From positions 1 through 64,000 of the forward strand of contig NZ_JACHXD010000004.1 in the NCBI RefSeq assembly GCF_014191875.1: a stretch of 64,000 nt of DNA, given 5' to 3'. The stretch comes from Pseudoduganella violacea. Lineage in GTDB: Bacteria > Pseudomonadota > Gammaproteobacteria > Burkholderiales > Burkholderiaceae_D. A model generated the notes under the pieces. The model was given only the letters and a program-made list of their open reading frames with translations, did no database searches and was not told where the DNA came from. Below, one piece after another: positions 17,235-27,523 of this stretch (its first letter is position 1; the number at the start of each line of letters is the position of its first letter). Both the position numbers and the translations under genes were made by a program.

Positions 17235-19564
17235 TACTTGCCCTCCCCTGCTTTAACAACGGTGATGGAACCGAACATCGCGCCCAGTGAGGCGGTCGAT
17301 GCGTGGGCGGCGGCTACGCGCACGACGTTGGCCGGCAGGCCCGCGTCGATCTGCGCTTCCAGGATGGCCGAGCCGGAGCCCTGGCTGACCTGCACCTTGT
17401 CGCCGGCCTTGACGCCGATCTGCTGCGCCAGGGCAGCGGACAGGCGCGCTTTCGGCGCGGCGGCGTCGGCGGTCGCTTGCAGCGGACCGGAACGGCGCGC
17501 CAGCGCGTCGGCGAAGTAGATCGGCACATCGGTCACGCGTTCCAGCTTGTCGCCGGCACCGAAGGCGGCGGCGACAGGCGCCAGCTTGGCGTTGTTATTC
17601 AGCTTGGAGGACAGGTCGGTCACACCCTTGCCGAAGGCTTCGTCGCGGATCGCTTCCGAAGTCTCGTAGTCGAAACCGGCCAGGCCGAGGATATTGCCCA
17701 GCACGCGAAGCACTTTCCAGGCCGGACGGGTTTCCGCCAGCGGCTTGACGGTGCCGTTGAAGCTTTGCAGGCGGCCTTCGCAGTTGACGAAGCTGCCCGA
17801 GGTTTCGGCGAACGGCGCGATCGGCAGCAGCACGTCGGCGTAGTCCATGCCGTGCTTGAAGGCCGACAGCACGACTACCATGTCGGCGCCCTGCAGGGCG
17901 GCCTTGGCCGCTTGCGGGTTGACGGCGTCGAGTTCCGGTTCGGCGTTCAGCAGCAGATAGGCTTTCTTCGGCGCCGAGAAGGCCGGCGCGGCGTTCTTCG
18001 CGGTGGCGCCCAGCAGGTAGCCGCCGACGGTGTTGGCCGCTTCGGTCAGGTAACCGAACTTGGCGCCGGTCTGTTCGGCGATCCATTGCGCGGCGGCGTG
18101 CAGCGCGGACGCTTGCGGATGCTGCGCGGCGGCGTTGCCGAGGAAGACAGCCTTGTTGTCGCCACCCAGCAGGCTGGCGGCGATGGCGGCGGCAGCGTCG
18201 GACACGGCCACGCTCTCGAAACCGGCCGGCGCGGCCACTTCCTTGGCTTTCGCCACGGCAGCGACTACGCCCGACAGCGCGGCCAGCCAGTCGGATGGCG
18301 CGGCGATGATCTTGTTGGCGGCGGTGATCAGGTTCTCCTCATCGGCGCCATGCAGCACGGACAGCTTGCCGCCGGCCTTGACGGCGGCGCGCAGGCGGGT
18401 CGCCAGCAGCGGGTGGTCCTTGCGCAGGAAGGAGCCGATGACGAAGACGCGCTGCAGATTGCTCACGTCGGCCACCGGCATGCCCAGCCACGGCGCGACC
18501 TGGCCGTCCAGCGCGAAATCGCTGTGGCGCAGGCGGAAGTCGATGTTCTCGGAACCGACGCCGCGGGTCAGCTTTTGCAGCAGGACCAGTTCTTCCACCG
18601 TCGAATGCGGGGTGGCATAGGAGGCGATGGCATCGGCGCCATGTTCGTGCTTGATGTTCTTCAGGCCATGCGCCACGTATTCCAGCGCGGTCTGCCAGTC
18701 CACTTCCTTCCACTCATTGCCTTGCTTGAGCATAGGCTGGGTCAGGCGCTCGGCGCTGCCCAGAGCCTCGTAGGAGAAGCGGTCCTTGTCGGAGATCCAG
18801 CATTCGTTGACCGCTTCGTTTTCCAGCGGCAGCACGCGCTTGACTTCGCCCTGCTTGACCTGAACGATCAGGTTCGAGCCCAGGCCGTCGTGCGGCGACA
18901 CGGATTTGCGGCGCGACAGTTCCCAGGTACGGGCGCTGTAGCGGAATGGCTTGGAGGTCAGCGCGCCGACCGGGCACAGGTCGATCATATTGCCCGACAT
19001 TTCGGAGTTCACCGCTTCGCCGACGAAGGTGGTGATCTCGGCGTGCTCGCCGCGGCCCAGCATGCCCAGCTCCATGACGCCGGCCACTTCCTGGCCGAAA
19101 CGCACGCAGCGGGTGCAGTGGATGCAGCGCGCCATTTCCTGCATGGACACCAGGGGACCGGCGTCCTTCGGCTTCACCACGCGTTTTTCTTCTTCGTAGC
19201 GCGATTCGCTTTTGCCGTAGCCCACGGCCAGATCCTGCAACTGGCATTCGCCGCCCTGATCGCAGATCGGGCAGTCGAGCGGGTGGTTAATCAGCAGGAA
19301 TTCCATGACGCTCTTTTGCGCCTGCACCGCTTTGTCGCTGTGCGAGCGCACCACCATGCCGGCCGAGACCGGGGTGGCGCAGGCGGGCAGCGGTTTCGGC
19401 GCTTTTTCCACCTCGACCAGGCACATACGGCAGCTCGCCGCGATCGACAATTTCTTGTGATAGCAGAAGTGCGGGATGTAGGTGCCCAGCTTGTTGGCAG
19501 CGTCCATCACCATGCTACCAGCAGGGACTTCGACTTTCTTGCCGTCTATTTCGATTTCAACCAT
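17234..19564 (-). CDS. nuoG: NADH-quinone oxidoreductase subunit G
   Basis: 776 aa. Order: [2Fe-2S] ferredoxin domain (residues ~1-80; [15 protein letters not shown] then ACATPV), His-Cys [4Fe-4S] segment ([18 protein letters not shown]), a [4Fe-4S] pair ([11 protein letters not shown] and later the [13 protein letters not shown]ys), then a long molybdopterin-oxidoreductase-like domain without cofactor. Shorter than E. coli NuoG (~908) but usual for this lineage. The last ~250 residues are Ala-rich and divergent. Confidence 0.98.
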   Translation of the reverse strand: MVEIEIDGKKVEVPAGSMVMDAANKLGTYIPHFCYHKKLSIAASCRMCLVEVEKAPKPLPACATPVSAGMVVRSHSDKAVQAQKSVMEFLLINHPLDCPICDQGGECQLQDLAVGYGKSESRYEEEKRVVKPKDAGPLVSMQEMARCIHCTRCVRFGQEVAGVMELGMLGRGEHAEITTFVGEAVNSEMSGNMIDLCPVGALTSKPFRYSARTWELSRRKSVSPHDGLGSNLIVQVKQGEVKRVLPLENEAVNECWISDKDRFSYEALGSAERLTQPMLKQGNEWKEVDWQTALEYVAHGLKNIKHEHGADAIASYATPHSTVEELVLLQKLTRGVGSENIDFRLRHSDFALDGQVAPWLGMPVADVSNLQRVFVIGSFLRKDHPLLATRLRAAVKAGGKLSVLHGADEENLITAANKIIAAPSDWLAALSGVVAAVAKAKEVAAPAGFESVAVSDAAAAIAASLLGGDNKAVFLGNAAAQHPQASALHAAAQWIAEQTGAKFGYLTEAANTVGGYLLGATAKNAAPAFSAPKKAYLLLNAEPELDAVNPQAAKAALQGADMVVVLSAFKHGMDYADVLLPIAPFAETSGSFVNCEGRLQSFNGTVKPLAETRPAWKVLRVLGNILGLAGFDYETSEAIRDEAFGKGVTDLSSKLNNNAKLAPVAAAFGAGDKLERVTDVPIYFADALARRSGPLQATADAAAPKARLSAALAQQIGVKAGDKVQVSQGSGSAILEAQIDAGLPANVVRVAAAHASTASLGAMFGSITVVKAGEGK

Positions 19565-19576
19565 GATGATCGCAGC

Positions 19577-20872
19577 TTAGATGTATGCCGGCACCAGGCA
19601 GTGCTTGTGCTCGACGTGATATTCAAATTCTTCGCGGAAATGCTTGACGAAGGCGCGCACCGGCATGGCGGCAGCGTCGCCCAGCGCGCAGATCGTGCGG
19701 CCCTGGATGTTGTCTGCGATGGAGTTCAGCATGTCCAGATCGGAGGCGCGGCCTTGGCCGTGCTCGATGCGGTGGATCATGCGGTACATCCAGCCCGTGC
19801 CTTCGCGGCATGGGGTGCATTGGCCGCAGGATTCTTCAAAGTAGAAGTAGGACAGGCGCTCCAGCGCCTTGACCATGCAGCGCGTTTCGTCCATCACGAT
19901 CACGGCGCCCGAACCGAGCATGGAGCCGGCCTTGGAGATCGAATCGTAATCCAGATCGGTGTCCATCATGATCTCGCCGCGGATCACCGGCGCGGAGGAA
20001 CCGCCCGGAATCACGGCCTTGATCTTTTTGCCGCCGCGCATGCCGCCGGCCAGTTCCATCAGCTTGGCGAACGGCGTGCCAAGCGGGACTTCGTAGTTGC
20101 CTGGACGCTCGACGTCGCCCGAGATCGAGAAGATCTTGGTGCCGCCGTTGTTCGGCTTGCCCATGCCCAGATACTTCTCGGCGCCCACGTTCAGGATGAA
20201 CGGCACGGCCGCGAAGGTCTCGGTATTGTTGATGGTGGTCGGCTTGCCGTACAGGCCGAAGGACGCCGGGAAAGGCGGCTTGAAGCGCGGCTGGCCTTTT
20301 TTGCCTTCCAGCGATTCGAGCAGCGCGGTCTCTTCGCCGCAGATGTAGGCGCCATAGCCATGGTGGGCGTGCAGCTGGAAGCTGAAATCGCTGCCCATGA
20401 TCTTATCGCCCAGGAAGCCGGCGGCGCGCGCCTCTTCCAGCGCTTCCTCGAAGCGCAGGTAGTCCTGGAAGATCTCGCCGTGGATGTAGTTGTAGCCCAC
20501 GGTGATGCCCATGGCGTAAGCGCCGATGGCCATGCCCTCGATCAGGGCATGGGGGTTGTAACGGATGATGTCGCGGTCCTTGAAAGTGCCAGGTTCGCCT
20601 TCATCTGTATTGCAGACGAGGTATTTCTGGCCAGGGAACTGGCGCGGCATGAAGGACCATTTCAGGCCGGTCGGGAAACCGGCGCCGCCGCGGCCGCGCA
20701 GGCCGGAGGTCTTCAGGTCGGCGATGATCGCTTCCGGCGCGATCTTCTCTTCCAGGATGCGGCGCAGCGCCGAATAGCCGCCACGTTTCACGTAGTCGGC
20801 CAGGTGCCAGTTATCGCCGGTCAGATCCTTGAGGATCAGCGGGTCGATGTGACGGTTGTGGAGCGAGGTCAT
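19577..20872 (-). CDS. nuoF: NADH-quinone oxidoreductase subunit F
   Basis: 431 aa from the ATG at 20872, which overlaps the nuoE stop by four bases; the longer upstream frame runs inside nuoE. NuoF binds NADH and FMN and holds cluster N3. Seen: [16 protein letters not shown] (NADH-site Gly-rich loop), [11 protein letters not shown] (FMN side), [15 protein letters not shown] plus the later CALGDA Cys (four N3 ligands). Confidence 0.98.
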   Translation of the reverse strand: MTSLHNRHIDPLILKDLTGDNWHLADYVKRGGYSALRRILEEKIAPEAIIADLKTSGLRGRGGAGFPTGLKWSFMPRQFPGQKYLVCNTDEGEPGTFKDRDIIRYNPHALIEGMAIGAYAMGITVGYNYIHGEIFQDYLRFEEALEEARAAGFLGDKIMGSDFSFQLHAHHGYGAYICGEETALLESLEGKKGQPRFKPPFPASFGLYGKPTTINNTETFAAVPFILNVGAEKYLGMGKPNNGGTKIFSISGDVERPGNYEVPLGTPFAKLMELAGGMRGGKKIKAVIPGGSSAPVIRGEIMMDTDLDYDSISKAGSMLGSGAVIVMDETRCMVKALERLSYFYFEESCGQCTPCREGTGWMYRMIHRIEHGQGRASDLDMLNSIADNIQGRTICALGDAAAMPVRAFVKHFREEFEYHVEHKHCLVPAYI

Positions 20873-21348
20873 TTCTTCAGTTCCTCCACGAGGGCGTCGA
20901 TCTTGTCGTTGGACATATGGCTGCACATGCGGTGGTTGTTCACCAGCAGCACCGGCGCGTCGCCGCAGGCGCCCATGCACTCGCCTTCCATCAGCGTGAA
21001 CTCGCCGTCGCCGGAGGTTTCGCGGTAGTCGATGCCGAGTTTCTCTTTCAGGTGTTTGGCCGCGCGCTCGCCGCCCGACAGGGCGCAAGGCAGGTTGGTG
21101 CACACGGTGATCTTGTGCTTGCCGACCGGCTTCAGGTTGTACATATTGTAGAAGGTCGCCACTTCCTGCACGGCGATGGCCGGCATGCCGATGTAGTCGG
21201 CGATTTCCTTCATGGTTTCCGGCGACAGCCAGCCCAGTTCAACCTGGGCATGGGCCAGCGAGGCCATCACGGCCGACTGGCGCTGGTCGGCCGGATATTT
21301 GGCCAACTCGCGGTCGATTTTTTTGTAGCACTGCTCTGATAACAACAT
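20869..21348 (-). CDS. nuoE: NADH-quinone oxidoreductase subunit E
   Basis: 159 aa. Thioredoxin-like subunit with the N1a [2Fe-2S] cluster: the ligands lie in [12 protein letters not shown] and [12 protein letters not shown]. The ATG at 21348 was chosen because [19 protein letters not shown] is the normal N-terminus; upstream frame is spurious. 17 bases after nuoD. Confidence 0.97.
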   Translation of the reverse strand: MLLSEQCYKKIDRELAKYPADQRQSAVMASLAHAQVELGWLSPETMKEIADYIGMPAIAVQEVATFYNMYNLKPVGKHKITVCTNLPCALSGGERAAKHLKEKLGIDYRETSGDGEFTLMEGECMGACGDAPVLLVNNHRMCSHMSNDKIDALVEELKK

Positions 21349-21365
21349 ACGTATGCCTCTGGGAC

Positions 21366-22619
21366 TTATCTGTCGATTTCGCCGAAAACGATATCCTGGG
21401 TACCGATGATGGTCACGGCGTCGGCGATCATGTGGCCGCGTGCCATTTCGTCCAGACCCTGCAGGTGGGCAAAGCCCGGTGCGCGGATCTTCATGCGGTA
21501 CGGCTTGTTGGCGCCATCCGACACCAGGTAAATACCGAATTCGCCCTTCGGGTGCTCCACGGCGCTGTAAGCTTCGCCTGGCGGCACGTGGAAACCTTCG
21601 GTAAACAGCTTGAAGTGGTGGATCAGCGATTCCATATTGGTCTTCATGTCCACGCGCGATGGCGGCGCCACCTTGCGGTTGCTGGACATGACCGGACCCG
21701 GATTGTTGCGCAGCCACTCCACGCACTGCTTGATGATGCGGTTCGACTGGCGCATCTCTTCGATACGCACCAGGTAACGGTCGTAGCTGTCGCCGTTGGT
21801 GCCGACCGGGATATCGAAATCCATCAGGTCGTACACTTCGTAAGGCTGGTTCTTGCGCAGATCCCAGGCCACGCCCGAGCCACGCAGCATGGCGCCGGTG
21901 AAGCCCATGGCTTTCGCGTCTTCCGGCGAGACCACGCCCACGCCCACGGTACGCTGCTTCCAGATACGGTTATCGGTCAGCAGGGTTTCGTATTCGTCGA
22001 CATAGGTCGGGAAGCGGCGCGTGAAGTCTTCGATGAAGTCCAGCATCGAGCCTTGACGGTTCTCGTTGCGCTCGGCCAGTGCCTTCTCGTTGCGGATCAG
22101 CGATGCCTTGTACTGCGGCATGGCGTCCGGCAGGTCGCGGTACACGCCGCCCGGACGGTAGTAGGCCGCGTGCATGCGCGCGCCCGATACCGCTTCGTAG
22201 CAGTCCATCAGGTCTTCGCGGTCGCGGAAGGCGTACAGGAAGGGGCCCATGGCGCCGACGTCGAGCGCGTGCGCGCCGAGCCACAGCAGGTGGTTCAGCA
22301 GACGGGTGATCTCGTCGAACATGACGCGGATGTACTGCGCGCGCAGCGGCACTTCGAGACCGAGCAGCTTCTCGATCGCCATCACGTAGGCGTGCTCGTT
22401 GCACATCATCGACACGTAGTCGAGGCGGTCCATGTACGGCACCGATTGCAGATAGGTCTTCTGCTCGGCCAGTTTTTCGGTGGCGCGGTGCAGCAGGCCG
22501 ATATGCGGGTCGGCGCGCTGGATCACCTCGCCGTCCAGCTCCAGCACCAGGCGCAGCACGCCGTGCGCTGCCGGGTGCTGCGGACCAAAGTTCAGGGTGT
22601 AGTTCTTAATCTCAGCCAT
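21366..22619 (-). CDS. nuoD: NADH-quinone oxidoreductase subunit D
   Basis: 417 aa, separate from nuoC (fused in E. coli). NuoD is the 49-kDa quinone-site subunit. [19 protein letters not shown] holds the quinone-binding His loop, and [18 protein letters not shown] follows as usual. Its ATG shares one base with the nuoC stop. Full length. Confidence 0.98.
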   Translation of the reverse strand: MAEIKNYTLNFGPQHPAAHGVLRLVLELDGEVIQRADPHIGLLHRATEKLAEQKTYLQSVPYMDRLDYVSMMCNEHAYVMAIEKLLGLEVPLRAQYIRVMFDEITRLLNHLLWLGAHALDVGAMGPFLYAFRDREDLMDCYEAVSGARMHAAYYRPGGVYRDLPDAMPQYKASLIRNEKALAERNENRQGSMLDFIEDFTRRFPTYVDEYETLLTDNRIWKQRTVGVGVVSPEDAKAMGFTGAMLRGSGVAWDLRKNQPYEVYDLMDFDIPVGTNGDSYDRYLVRIEEMRQSNRIIKQCVEWLRNNPGPVMSSNRKVAPPSRVDMKTNMESLIHHFKLFTEGFHVPPGEAYSAVEHPKGEFGIYLVSDGANKPYRMKIRAPGFAHLQGLDEMARGHMIADAVTIIGTQDIVFGEIDR

Positions 22620-23212
22620 TATTTCATCCCGTAGTTTTCTTCGCGGATCACGCGCGGCACGTTTTCGCGCGGCTCGATCGTCACAGGCTGGTAGATCACG
22701 CGCTTCTGCTCAGGGTCGTAGCGCATTTCCACATAGCCCGACACCGGGAAGTCCTTGCGGAACGGGTGGCCGATGAAACCGTAGTCGGTCAGGATGCGGC
22801 GCAGGTCGTTGTGGCCTTCGAACAGGATGCCGTACAGGTCGAACGCTTCGCGCTCGAACCAGTTGGCGGCACGCCAGATGTTCACCACCGACGGCACCAG
22901 CGGCATGTCGTCGTCCGGCGCGAACACGCGCACGCGCACGCGCCAGTTCTTCTCGACCGACAGCAGGTGGGTGACGGCGGCGAAACGCAGACCGTCCCAG
23001 GCGCCTTCGCCGTAGTTTTGATAATCCACGCCGCACAAATCGATCAGCGTATCAAAACGCAAAGCTGCGTCGTCGCGCAGCTGTGTCATTGCTTGGTAGT
23101 AGTCGGCGGCTTTCAGCACCACCGTCACTTCGCCCAGGGCGACCGTGATTTCGGCCCGCTCGCCCAGCGTGCTTTGCAGGGCGGCGACCAGTGTTTCCAG
23201 ATGTGTAGTCAT
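22619..23212 (-). CDS. nuoC: NADH-quinone oxidoreductase subunit C
   Basis: 197 aa, 30-kDa subunit of the peripheral arm. The family signature ERE(A/V)(Y/F)DL(Y/F)GI is seen as [15 protein letters not shown], followed by [19 protein letters not shown]. The ATG at 23212 gives the normal [12 protein letters not shown] beginning; the upstream part of the frame overlaps nuoB and is not coding. Confidence 0.97.
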   Translation of the reverse strand: MTTHLETLVAALQSTLGERAEITVALGEVTVVLKAADYYQAMTQLRDDAALRFDTLIDLCGVDYQNYGEGAWDGLRFAAVTHLLSVEKNWRVRVRVFAPDDDMPLVPSVVNIWRAANWFEREAFDLYGILFEGHNDLRRILTDYGFIGHPFRKDFPVSGYVEMRYDPEQKRVIYQPVTIEPRENVPRVIREENYGMK

Positions 23213-23226
23213 ATTCAGTACAGCCC

Positions 23227-23703
23227 TTAGCGCGCGATCGTATTGGTTCGCTTGATCTTGTTGTGCAGCTGCAGAATGCCGTACAGCAGGGCTTCCGCGG
23301 TCGGCGGGCAGCCTGGCACATACACGTCCACCGGCACGATGCGGTCGCAACCGCGCACCACCGAGTAGGAGTAGTGATAGTAGCCGCCGCCATTGGCGCA
23401 GGAGCCCATGGAGATCACCCAACGCGGCTCCGGCATCTGGTCATAGACCTTGCGCAGCGCCGGCGCCATCTTGTTGCACAGCGTGCCGGCAACAATCATC
23501 ACGTCGGACTGACGCGGGGATGGGCGGAACATGAAACCGAAACGCTCAAGGTCGTAACGGGCCGCACCTGCATGCATCATCTCCACCGCGCAGCAAGCCA
23601 GACCGAACGTCATCGGGTACATGGAACCCGTGCGCGCCCAGTTAATCAGCTTGTCGGCCGTCGTGGTGATGAAACCTTCGTTTAATACGCCTTCAATAGA
23701 CAT
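23227..23703 (-). CDS. nuoB: NADH-quinone oxidoreductase subunit B
   Basis: 158 aa. NuoB carries the terminal cluster N2. The tandem Cys ligands are in [14 protein letters not shown], with the others in [15 protein letters not shown] and [13 protein letters not shown]. Starts three bases after nuoA. Confidence 0.98.
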   Translation of the reverse strand: MSIEGVLNEGFITTTADKLINWARTGSMYPMTFGLACCAVEMMHAGAARYDLERFGFMFRPSPRQSDVMIVAGTLCNKMAPALRKVYDQMPEPRWVISMGSCANGGGYYHYSYSVVRGCDRIVPVDVYVPGCPPTAEALLYGILQLHNKIKRTNTIAR

Positions 23704-23706
23704 GGC

Positions 23707-24066
23707 TTATTCCCAATCAAGGGCACCTTTCTTCCAGATATACCAAAAACCGACCACGAATTCGGCGATGAACACCATCATCGTCACGTATCCCTGCCAG
23801 CCCAGTTCGCGCATGGAGACGCCCCAGGGGAAGAAGAATGCCGTTTCCAGATCGAACAAAATGAACAGAATTGCGACGAGGTAGTAGCGCACGTCGAATT
23901 TCATACGCGCGTCTTCGAAAGCTTCGAAGCCGCACTCGTAAGGGGAGAGTTTCGCTGCGTCAGGTTTATTCGGACCGAGGAAACGGCCCAGCAGCTGGGG
24001 AACTACGCCGACACCAATGCCGACTAAGAGGAACAACAGGACGGGGAAGTAATTTTCGAGGTTCAC
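23707..24066 (-). CDS. nuoA: NADH-quinone oxidoreductase subunit A
   Basis: 119 aa, three [22 protein letters not shown] is the conserved quinone-chamber loop with the switch Cys; [14 protein letters not shown] lies in TM2. First gene of the nuo operon. The ~180 bases up to the tRNA gene must hold its promoter, but I found no convincing -35/-10 pair. Confidence 0.98.
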   Translation of the reverse strand: MNLENYFPVLLFLLVGIGVGVVPQLLGRFLGPNKPDAAKLSPYECGFEAFEDARMKFDVRYYLVAILFILFDLETAFFFPWGVSMRELGWQGYVTMMVFIAEFVVGFWYIWKKGALDWE

Positions 24067-24181
24067 GGTTGATTAGCTTATGTTGAACGATCGGTCAGGA
24101 GAGCAGCGCGGTGCTTTGCGGTGCATTTAACGCTCGACCCCAATCAGAAGCTGAGACCAGGATCAAACGACACATCCTCGT

Positions 24182-24235
24182 AAAAAAACCAGCCTAAGGC
24201 AAGAGCCGATGCCCATGCGCCCTTGCTGGCTTTTT
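24182..24235. terminator. Candidate terminator between tRNA-Leu and the nuo operon
   Basis: CCAG and CAAG on the left (24189-24203) pair with the contiguous CTTGCTGG (24222-24229), with a small bulge. Seven A bases precede and five T bases follow, so the hairpin ends in a T-run read from either strand. It most likely ends the tpiA-secG-tRNA transcript before nuoA. Confidence 0.5.
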
Positions 24236-24245
24236 GTATTTTCTA

Positions 24246-24330
24246 TGGTGCCGACGACGAGACTCGAACTCGTACAGCTTGCGCCACTACCCCCTCAAGA
24301 TAGCGTGTCTACCAATTTCACCACGTCGGC
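24246..24330 (-). tRNA. tRNA-Leu (anticodon GAG)
   Basis: 85 bases including an encoded CCA. The acceptor strands GCCGACG and CGTCGGC pair. The D-arm holds TGGTAGACA, the anticodon stem-loop reads CTATCTTGAGGGGGTAG with GAG in the middle, a long class II variable arm follows, and the T-loop is GTTCGAGTC. Reads CUU/CUC codons. It lies after secG in the same direction, a common betaproteobacterial arrangement, and so is likely processed from the tpiA-secG transcript. Confidence 0.96.
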
Positions 24331-24427
24331 ATTAAGGCCGCTATTCTACTCTGATTTCACTACTTTGTTAATGCGAATTGCAGTAAAACAAGGACAAAAA
24401 GCGGAAAAACTTTTGCAAAGCCCGATA

Positions 24428-24865
24428 TTACTTCGGAATTTGCGCACCAGGAGCGCTCGATGCGGGTGCAGCGGCGGCAGGAGCCGCAGCGGCTGGAACC
24501 GAGGCTGCAGGCGCTTCTGCGGGCGCTTGCGGTGCTGCCGAAGGGATCGCGGCCGAACCTTTTACGGGCGCTGGCGCCGGGGTGTTCACATTCTGCATCA
24601 CGCCGCCGCCGGTGTTGGCCGCGCCGCGCTGCGTTGCCATGGTCGACAGGCCCAGGGTGGCGGAGAAGAAGATCGCCGCCGCCACCGCCGTCGATTTCGA
24701 CATGAAGTTGGAGGAACCGGTGGCGCCGAACAGACTACCCGAGGCGCCGGAACCGAAGGCGGCGCCCATATCGGCGCCCTTACCGTGCTGCAGCAGCACC
24801 AGGCCGATAATGGCCAGCGCCGACAAAACCTGTACCACAATAACCAAATTGAACAAGGTGTTCAT
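24428..24865 (-). CDS. secG: Preprotein translocase subunit SecG
   Basis: 145 aa. SecG is the small SecYEG subunit. TM1 is residues ~3-24; the conserved cytoplasmic loop is LLQHGKGADMGAAFGSGASG followed by SLFGATGSSNFM; TM2 follows at ~52-74. The tail after ~75 is an Ala/Pro-rich low-complexity stretch of about 60 residues, longer than in E. coli (110 aa total). Located between tpiA and tRNA-Leu as in related genomes. Confidence 0.95.
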   Translation of the reverse strand: MNTLFNLVIVVQVLSALAIIGLVLLQHGKGADMGAAFGSGASGSLFGATGSSNFMSKSTAVAAAIFFSATLGLSTMATQRGAANTGGGVMQNVNTPAPAPVKGSAAIPSAAPQAPAEAPAASVPAAAAPAAAAPASSAPGAQIPK

Positions 24866-24902
24866 GCTATTCCATTCTCAAATAAAGCTGTTTCAAAAAT
24901 GC

Positions 24903-25652
24903 TTATTCAGCCGCGCGGATAATCGCCAGGAAATCCGCCGCCTTCAGTGCGGCGCCGCCAATCAGGCCGCCGTCAATATCTGCCTGGGCCAGCAATTCTC
25001 CCGCATTTTCGGGTTTCATGCTGCCGCCGTACAAAATCTGCATGCCGGATGCGGCTTCCGCGCTACGTTCGGCCACTTGCTGGCGCAGTAAAGCGTGCAC
25101 TTCCTGGGCCATGGCCGGGGTCGCGGTCTTGCCGGTGCCGATGGCCCAGACCGGCTCGTAAGCGAGCACGATCTTCGCCAGCGCGGCATTATCCAGCAGG
25201 TCCAGCACCGCTTGCAGCTGGGCGCCGACCACGGCGCCGGTCTGCCCTGCTTCGCGCTCGGCCAGGGTTTCGCCGACGCAGACCACCGGAATCAGGCCGG
25301 CAGCCAGGGCCGCCTGCGCCTTCTGCGCCACCACTGCATTGCTTTCACCATGATAGGCGCGACGTTCGGAATGGCCGACGAGCGCATAGCGGCAGCCGAA
25401 GTCCTGCAGCATGGAGGCCGCCACTTCGCCGGTATAGGCGCCGGAGGCATGGGCCGACACATCCTGCGCCCCCCACGCCAGCGGCGTGCCGGTCAGTTCA
25501 GCCTGGCACTGGGCCAGATACGGGGCTGGCGCGCATACTGCACAATCGGCCTTGGCCGAAGCCAGGCCGGCCACAATCCCGGACAGCAGTACCGTATTGC
25601 CGGTGCGGCTGCCGTTCATCTTCCAATTGCCGATAACGAGTTTGCGTCGCAT
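24903..25652 (-). CDS. tpiA: Triosephosphate isomerase
   Basis: 249 aa, normal length. Interconverts dihydroxyacetone phosphate and glyceraldehyde 3-phosphate. Lys in GNWKMNG, the catalytic His in VGHSERR, the catalytic Glu in [16 protein letters not shown] (loop 6 next) and the phosphate-binding [12 protein letters not shown] are all present. First gene of the tpiA-secG-tRNA-Leu unit, with a good promoter upstream. Confidence 0.98.
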   Translation of the reverse strand: MRRKLVIGNWKMNGSRTGNTVLLSGIVAGLASAKADCAVCAPAPYLAQCQAELTGTPLAWGAQDVSAHASGAYTGEVAASMLQDFGCRYALVGHSERRAYHGESNAVVAQKAQAALAAGLIPVVCVGETLAEREAGQTGAVVGAQLQAVLDLLDNAALAKIVLAYEPVWAIGTGKTATPAMAQEVHALLRQQVAERSAEAASGMQILYGGSMKPENAGELLAQADIDGGLIGGAALKAADFLAIIRAAE

Positions 25653-25678
25653 AGTAGCCTAAAATTTAATAACCCATA

Positions 25679-25708
25679 ATTGTAACTTGCGGCGCAAAGC
25701 CCGGTCAA
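25679..25708 (-). promoter_or_regulatory. Sigma-70-type promoter for tpiA
   Basis: Reading the minus strand: TTGACC (25708-25703), an 18-base spacer, then TACAAT (25684-25679). A transcription start near 25672 would leave about 20 untranslated bases before the tpiA ATG at 25652. Confidence 0.65.
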
Positions 25709-25755
25709 ACCGGGGCCGGCCGCCAGGGCGGCGGCGCGGCCTCATATTAGGCCAT

Positions 25756-26736
25756 TCAGACCAGTTGCAGCATGATCTTGCCGACGTGGGCGCTGCTTTC
25801 CATCAGCGCGTGGGCGGCGGCGGCCTGCTCCAGCGGGAAGGTCTGGTAGATCACGGGCTTGATCTCGCCGCGTTCGAGTAGCGGCCAGACGCGCTGGCGC
25901 AACTGGGCCGCGATGGCGGCCTTGAATTCGACCGAACGCGGACGCAGGGTGGAGCCGGTCACGGTCAGGCGGCGGCGCAGCAGCTGGCCCATGTCCAGCT
26001 CGGCCTTGGCGCCGCCCAGCAGGGCGATGATGGCCAGGCGGCCGTCGTCGGCCAGGCAGGCGATCTCGCGCGGCAGATAGTCGCCCGCCACCATGTCCAG
26101 GATCACGTCCACGCCCCTGCCCCCGGTCAGCGCCTTGACCACCTCGGCGAAATCCTCATGGCGGTAATTGATGCCGCGCTCAGCGCCCAGGCGCTCGCAG
26201 GCGCGCGCCTTGTCCTCGCTGCCGGCGGTGGCGAAGACGCGGTGGCCGAAAGCGCGCGCCAGCTGGATGGCCGTGACGCCGATGCCCGAGGTGCCGCCCT
26301 GCACCAGCAGGGTTTCGCGGCCGCCCAGGCCGGCCCGGTCGAAGACATTGCTCCAGACCGTGAAATAGGTTTCAGGCAGGGAGGCCGCCTCCAGCGGCGA
26401 CCAGCCTTTCGGCATCGGCAGCACCTGGCCCACCGGCGCGGCGCAGTACTCGGCGTAGCCGCCGCCCTGCACCAGGGCGCAGACCAGGTCGCCGACCTTG
26501 AAGCCGCTGCTGCCCAGGTCACCATCGACGATCTCGCCCGCCACTTCCAGGCCCGGCAGGTCGGAGGCGCCCGGCGGCGGCGCGTAATGGCCCATGCGCT
26601 GCAACACGTCGGGACGATTGACGCCGGCCGCATGCACCTTGATGCGCAACTCGCCCGGCTTCAGCGCCGGCATGGGACGTTCGCATACACGCAGCACATC
26701 GGCTGCCCCCGGCTTGCTGATCTCGATGGCGCGCAT
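25756..26736 (-). CDS. NADPH:quinone oxidoreductase, zinc-independent MDR family (PIG3-like)
   Basis: 326 aa. The N-terminal GroES-like domain (residues ~1-130) has VNRPDVLQRMGHYAPPPGAS and GLEVAGEI; the Rossmann domain has VQGGTSGIGVTAIQLARAFG for NADPH. Zn ligands of alcohol dehydrogenases are absent. PIG3/QOR-type enzymes make one- or two-electron reductions of quinones in the cytoplasm. Isolated gene between tpiA and a Sel1-repeat gene; true substrate unknown. Confidence 0.88.
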   Translation of the reverse strand: MRAIEISKPGAADVLRVCERPMPALKPGELRIKVHAAGVNRPDVLQRMGHYAPPPGASDLPGLEVAGEIVDGDLGSSGFKVGDLVCALVQGGGYAEYCAAPVGQVLPMPKGWSPLEAASLPETYFTVWSNVFDRAGLGGRETLLVQGGTSGIGVTAIQLARAFGHRVFATAGSEDKARACERLGAERGINYRHEDFAEVVKALTGGRGVDVILDMVAGDYLPREIACLADDGRLAIIALLGGAKAELDMGQLLRRRLTVTGSTLRPRSVEFKAAIAAQLRQRVWPLLERGEIKPVIYQTFPLEQAAAAHALMESSAHVGKIMLQLV

Positions 26737-26797
26737 GGCATTCCCCGCTCAAATTTGAAACGGCGATTCTACCCTGCCGCCGCGCGGCGCGCAGAAT

Positions 26798-26830
26798 GCA
26801 AAAAACCCGGGACGGACCCGGGTTTTTGCA
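26798..26830 (-). terminator. Rho-independent terminator after the Sel1-repeat gene
   Basis: CCCGGG arms around a 5-base loop (ACGGA), extended by complementary A and T runs on each side: TGCAAAAAA on the left, TTTTTGCA on the right. It lies 20 bases beyond the stop of the gene ending at 26850 and before the separate oxidoreductase gene. The symmetry would let it work on both strands. Confidence 0.75.
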
Positions 26831-26849
26831 TCGCAAGGCAGGCTGCGGC

Positions 26850-27467
26850 TTAGCCGCCGCCGGTGCGCGAGGCGCGCGGCAATGGCGTGCCGCGCTTCCA
26901 CGCGGCCGACAGCGCCTGGCCTTCCTCGATCTGTTCCTGCGTCATATTGCGCACCACGGCCGCGCGCTGCTCGGCCGCGTTGGCCGAACCGTTGGCCGCC
27001 GCCAGATTCCACAGCATATAGGCGATCACATTATCCTGCGGCATGCCGCCGATATGATAGCGGTACATCAGACCCAGCACCTGCTGCGCGTCGGCGTGGC
27101 CCTGTTCGGCCGCCTTGCGGAACCAGACCACGGCCTGCTTATGGTCCTGGATCACGGCATTGCCGGTGTAATACATGGCGCCCACCACATACTGCGCGTC
27201 GGCCTTGCCCTTCTGCGCCGCGCGGCGGTGCCAGGACAGCGCCTGCTTATAGTCCTGCGGCACGCCGCGACCCATGTAGTACATCAGGCCCAGCAGATGC
27301 TCGGCATCGGTATTGCCGGCTTTCGCCAGCGGTTCAATTTCTCTCAAAGCCACCGTATAGTTCTTGCTGTTATACGCCGTGGCGCCTTCTGCGAACCCGG
27401 CCAGCGCGGCACTGTGCATGCCCAGCGCGATGCCTATCGCTATGATTAGTTGTTTTAATTTTTTCAT
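26850..27467 (-). CDS. Exported Sel1-like repeat protein
   Basis: 205 aa. Signal peptide residues 1-23 (KKLKQLIIAIGIALGMHSA, then ALA-G). At least three Sel1/TPR-like repeats follow: EHLLGLMYYMGRGVPQDYKQ, QYVVGAMYYTGNAVIQDHKQ and QQVLGLMYRYHIGGMPQDNV, each followed by an A-x-x-W helix. Such alpha-solenoids act as periplasmic binding scaffolds. The C-terminal ~30 residues are helical and end in a basic tail. Partner unknown; separate transcription unit with its own terminator. Confidence 0.85.
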   Translation of the reverse strand: MKKLKQLIIAIGIALGMHSAALAGFAEGATAYNSKNYTVALREIEPLAKAGNTDAEHLLGLMYYMGRGVPQDYKQALSWHRRAAQKGKADAQYVVGAMYYTGNAVIQDHKQAVVWFRKAAEQGHADAQQVLGLMYRYHIGGMPQDNVIAYMLWNLAAANGSANAAEQRAAVVRNMTQEQIEEGQALSAAWKRGTPLPRASRTGGG

Positions 27468-27523
27468 ATTGCGTAAGAAAATGGATTCGTTCTCGTTTTA
27501 TTGCCCCGTCTCCAGAGCACCAT

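Noticed and set aside
17303..21028. 1241-codon plus-strand open frame opposite nuoG, nuoF and nuoE
   Set aside because: Antisense shadow of conserved nuo genes; His/Arg/Gly/Ala-rich composition typical of the complement of high-G+C coding DNA and no domain.
24067..24181. A promoter for nuoA in the gap after tRNA-Leu
   Set aside because: One must exist nearby, but no -35/-10 pair with acceptable match and spacing was found, so none is listed.
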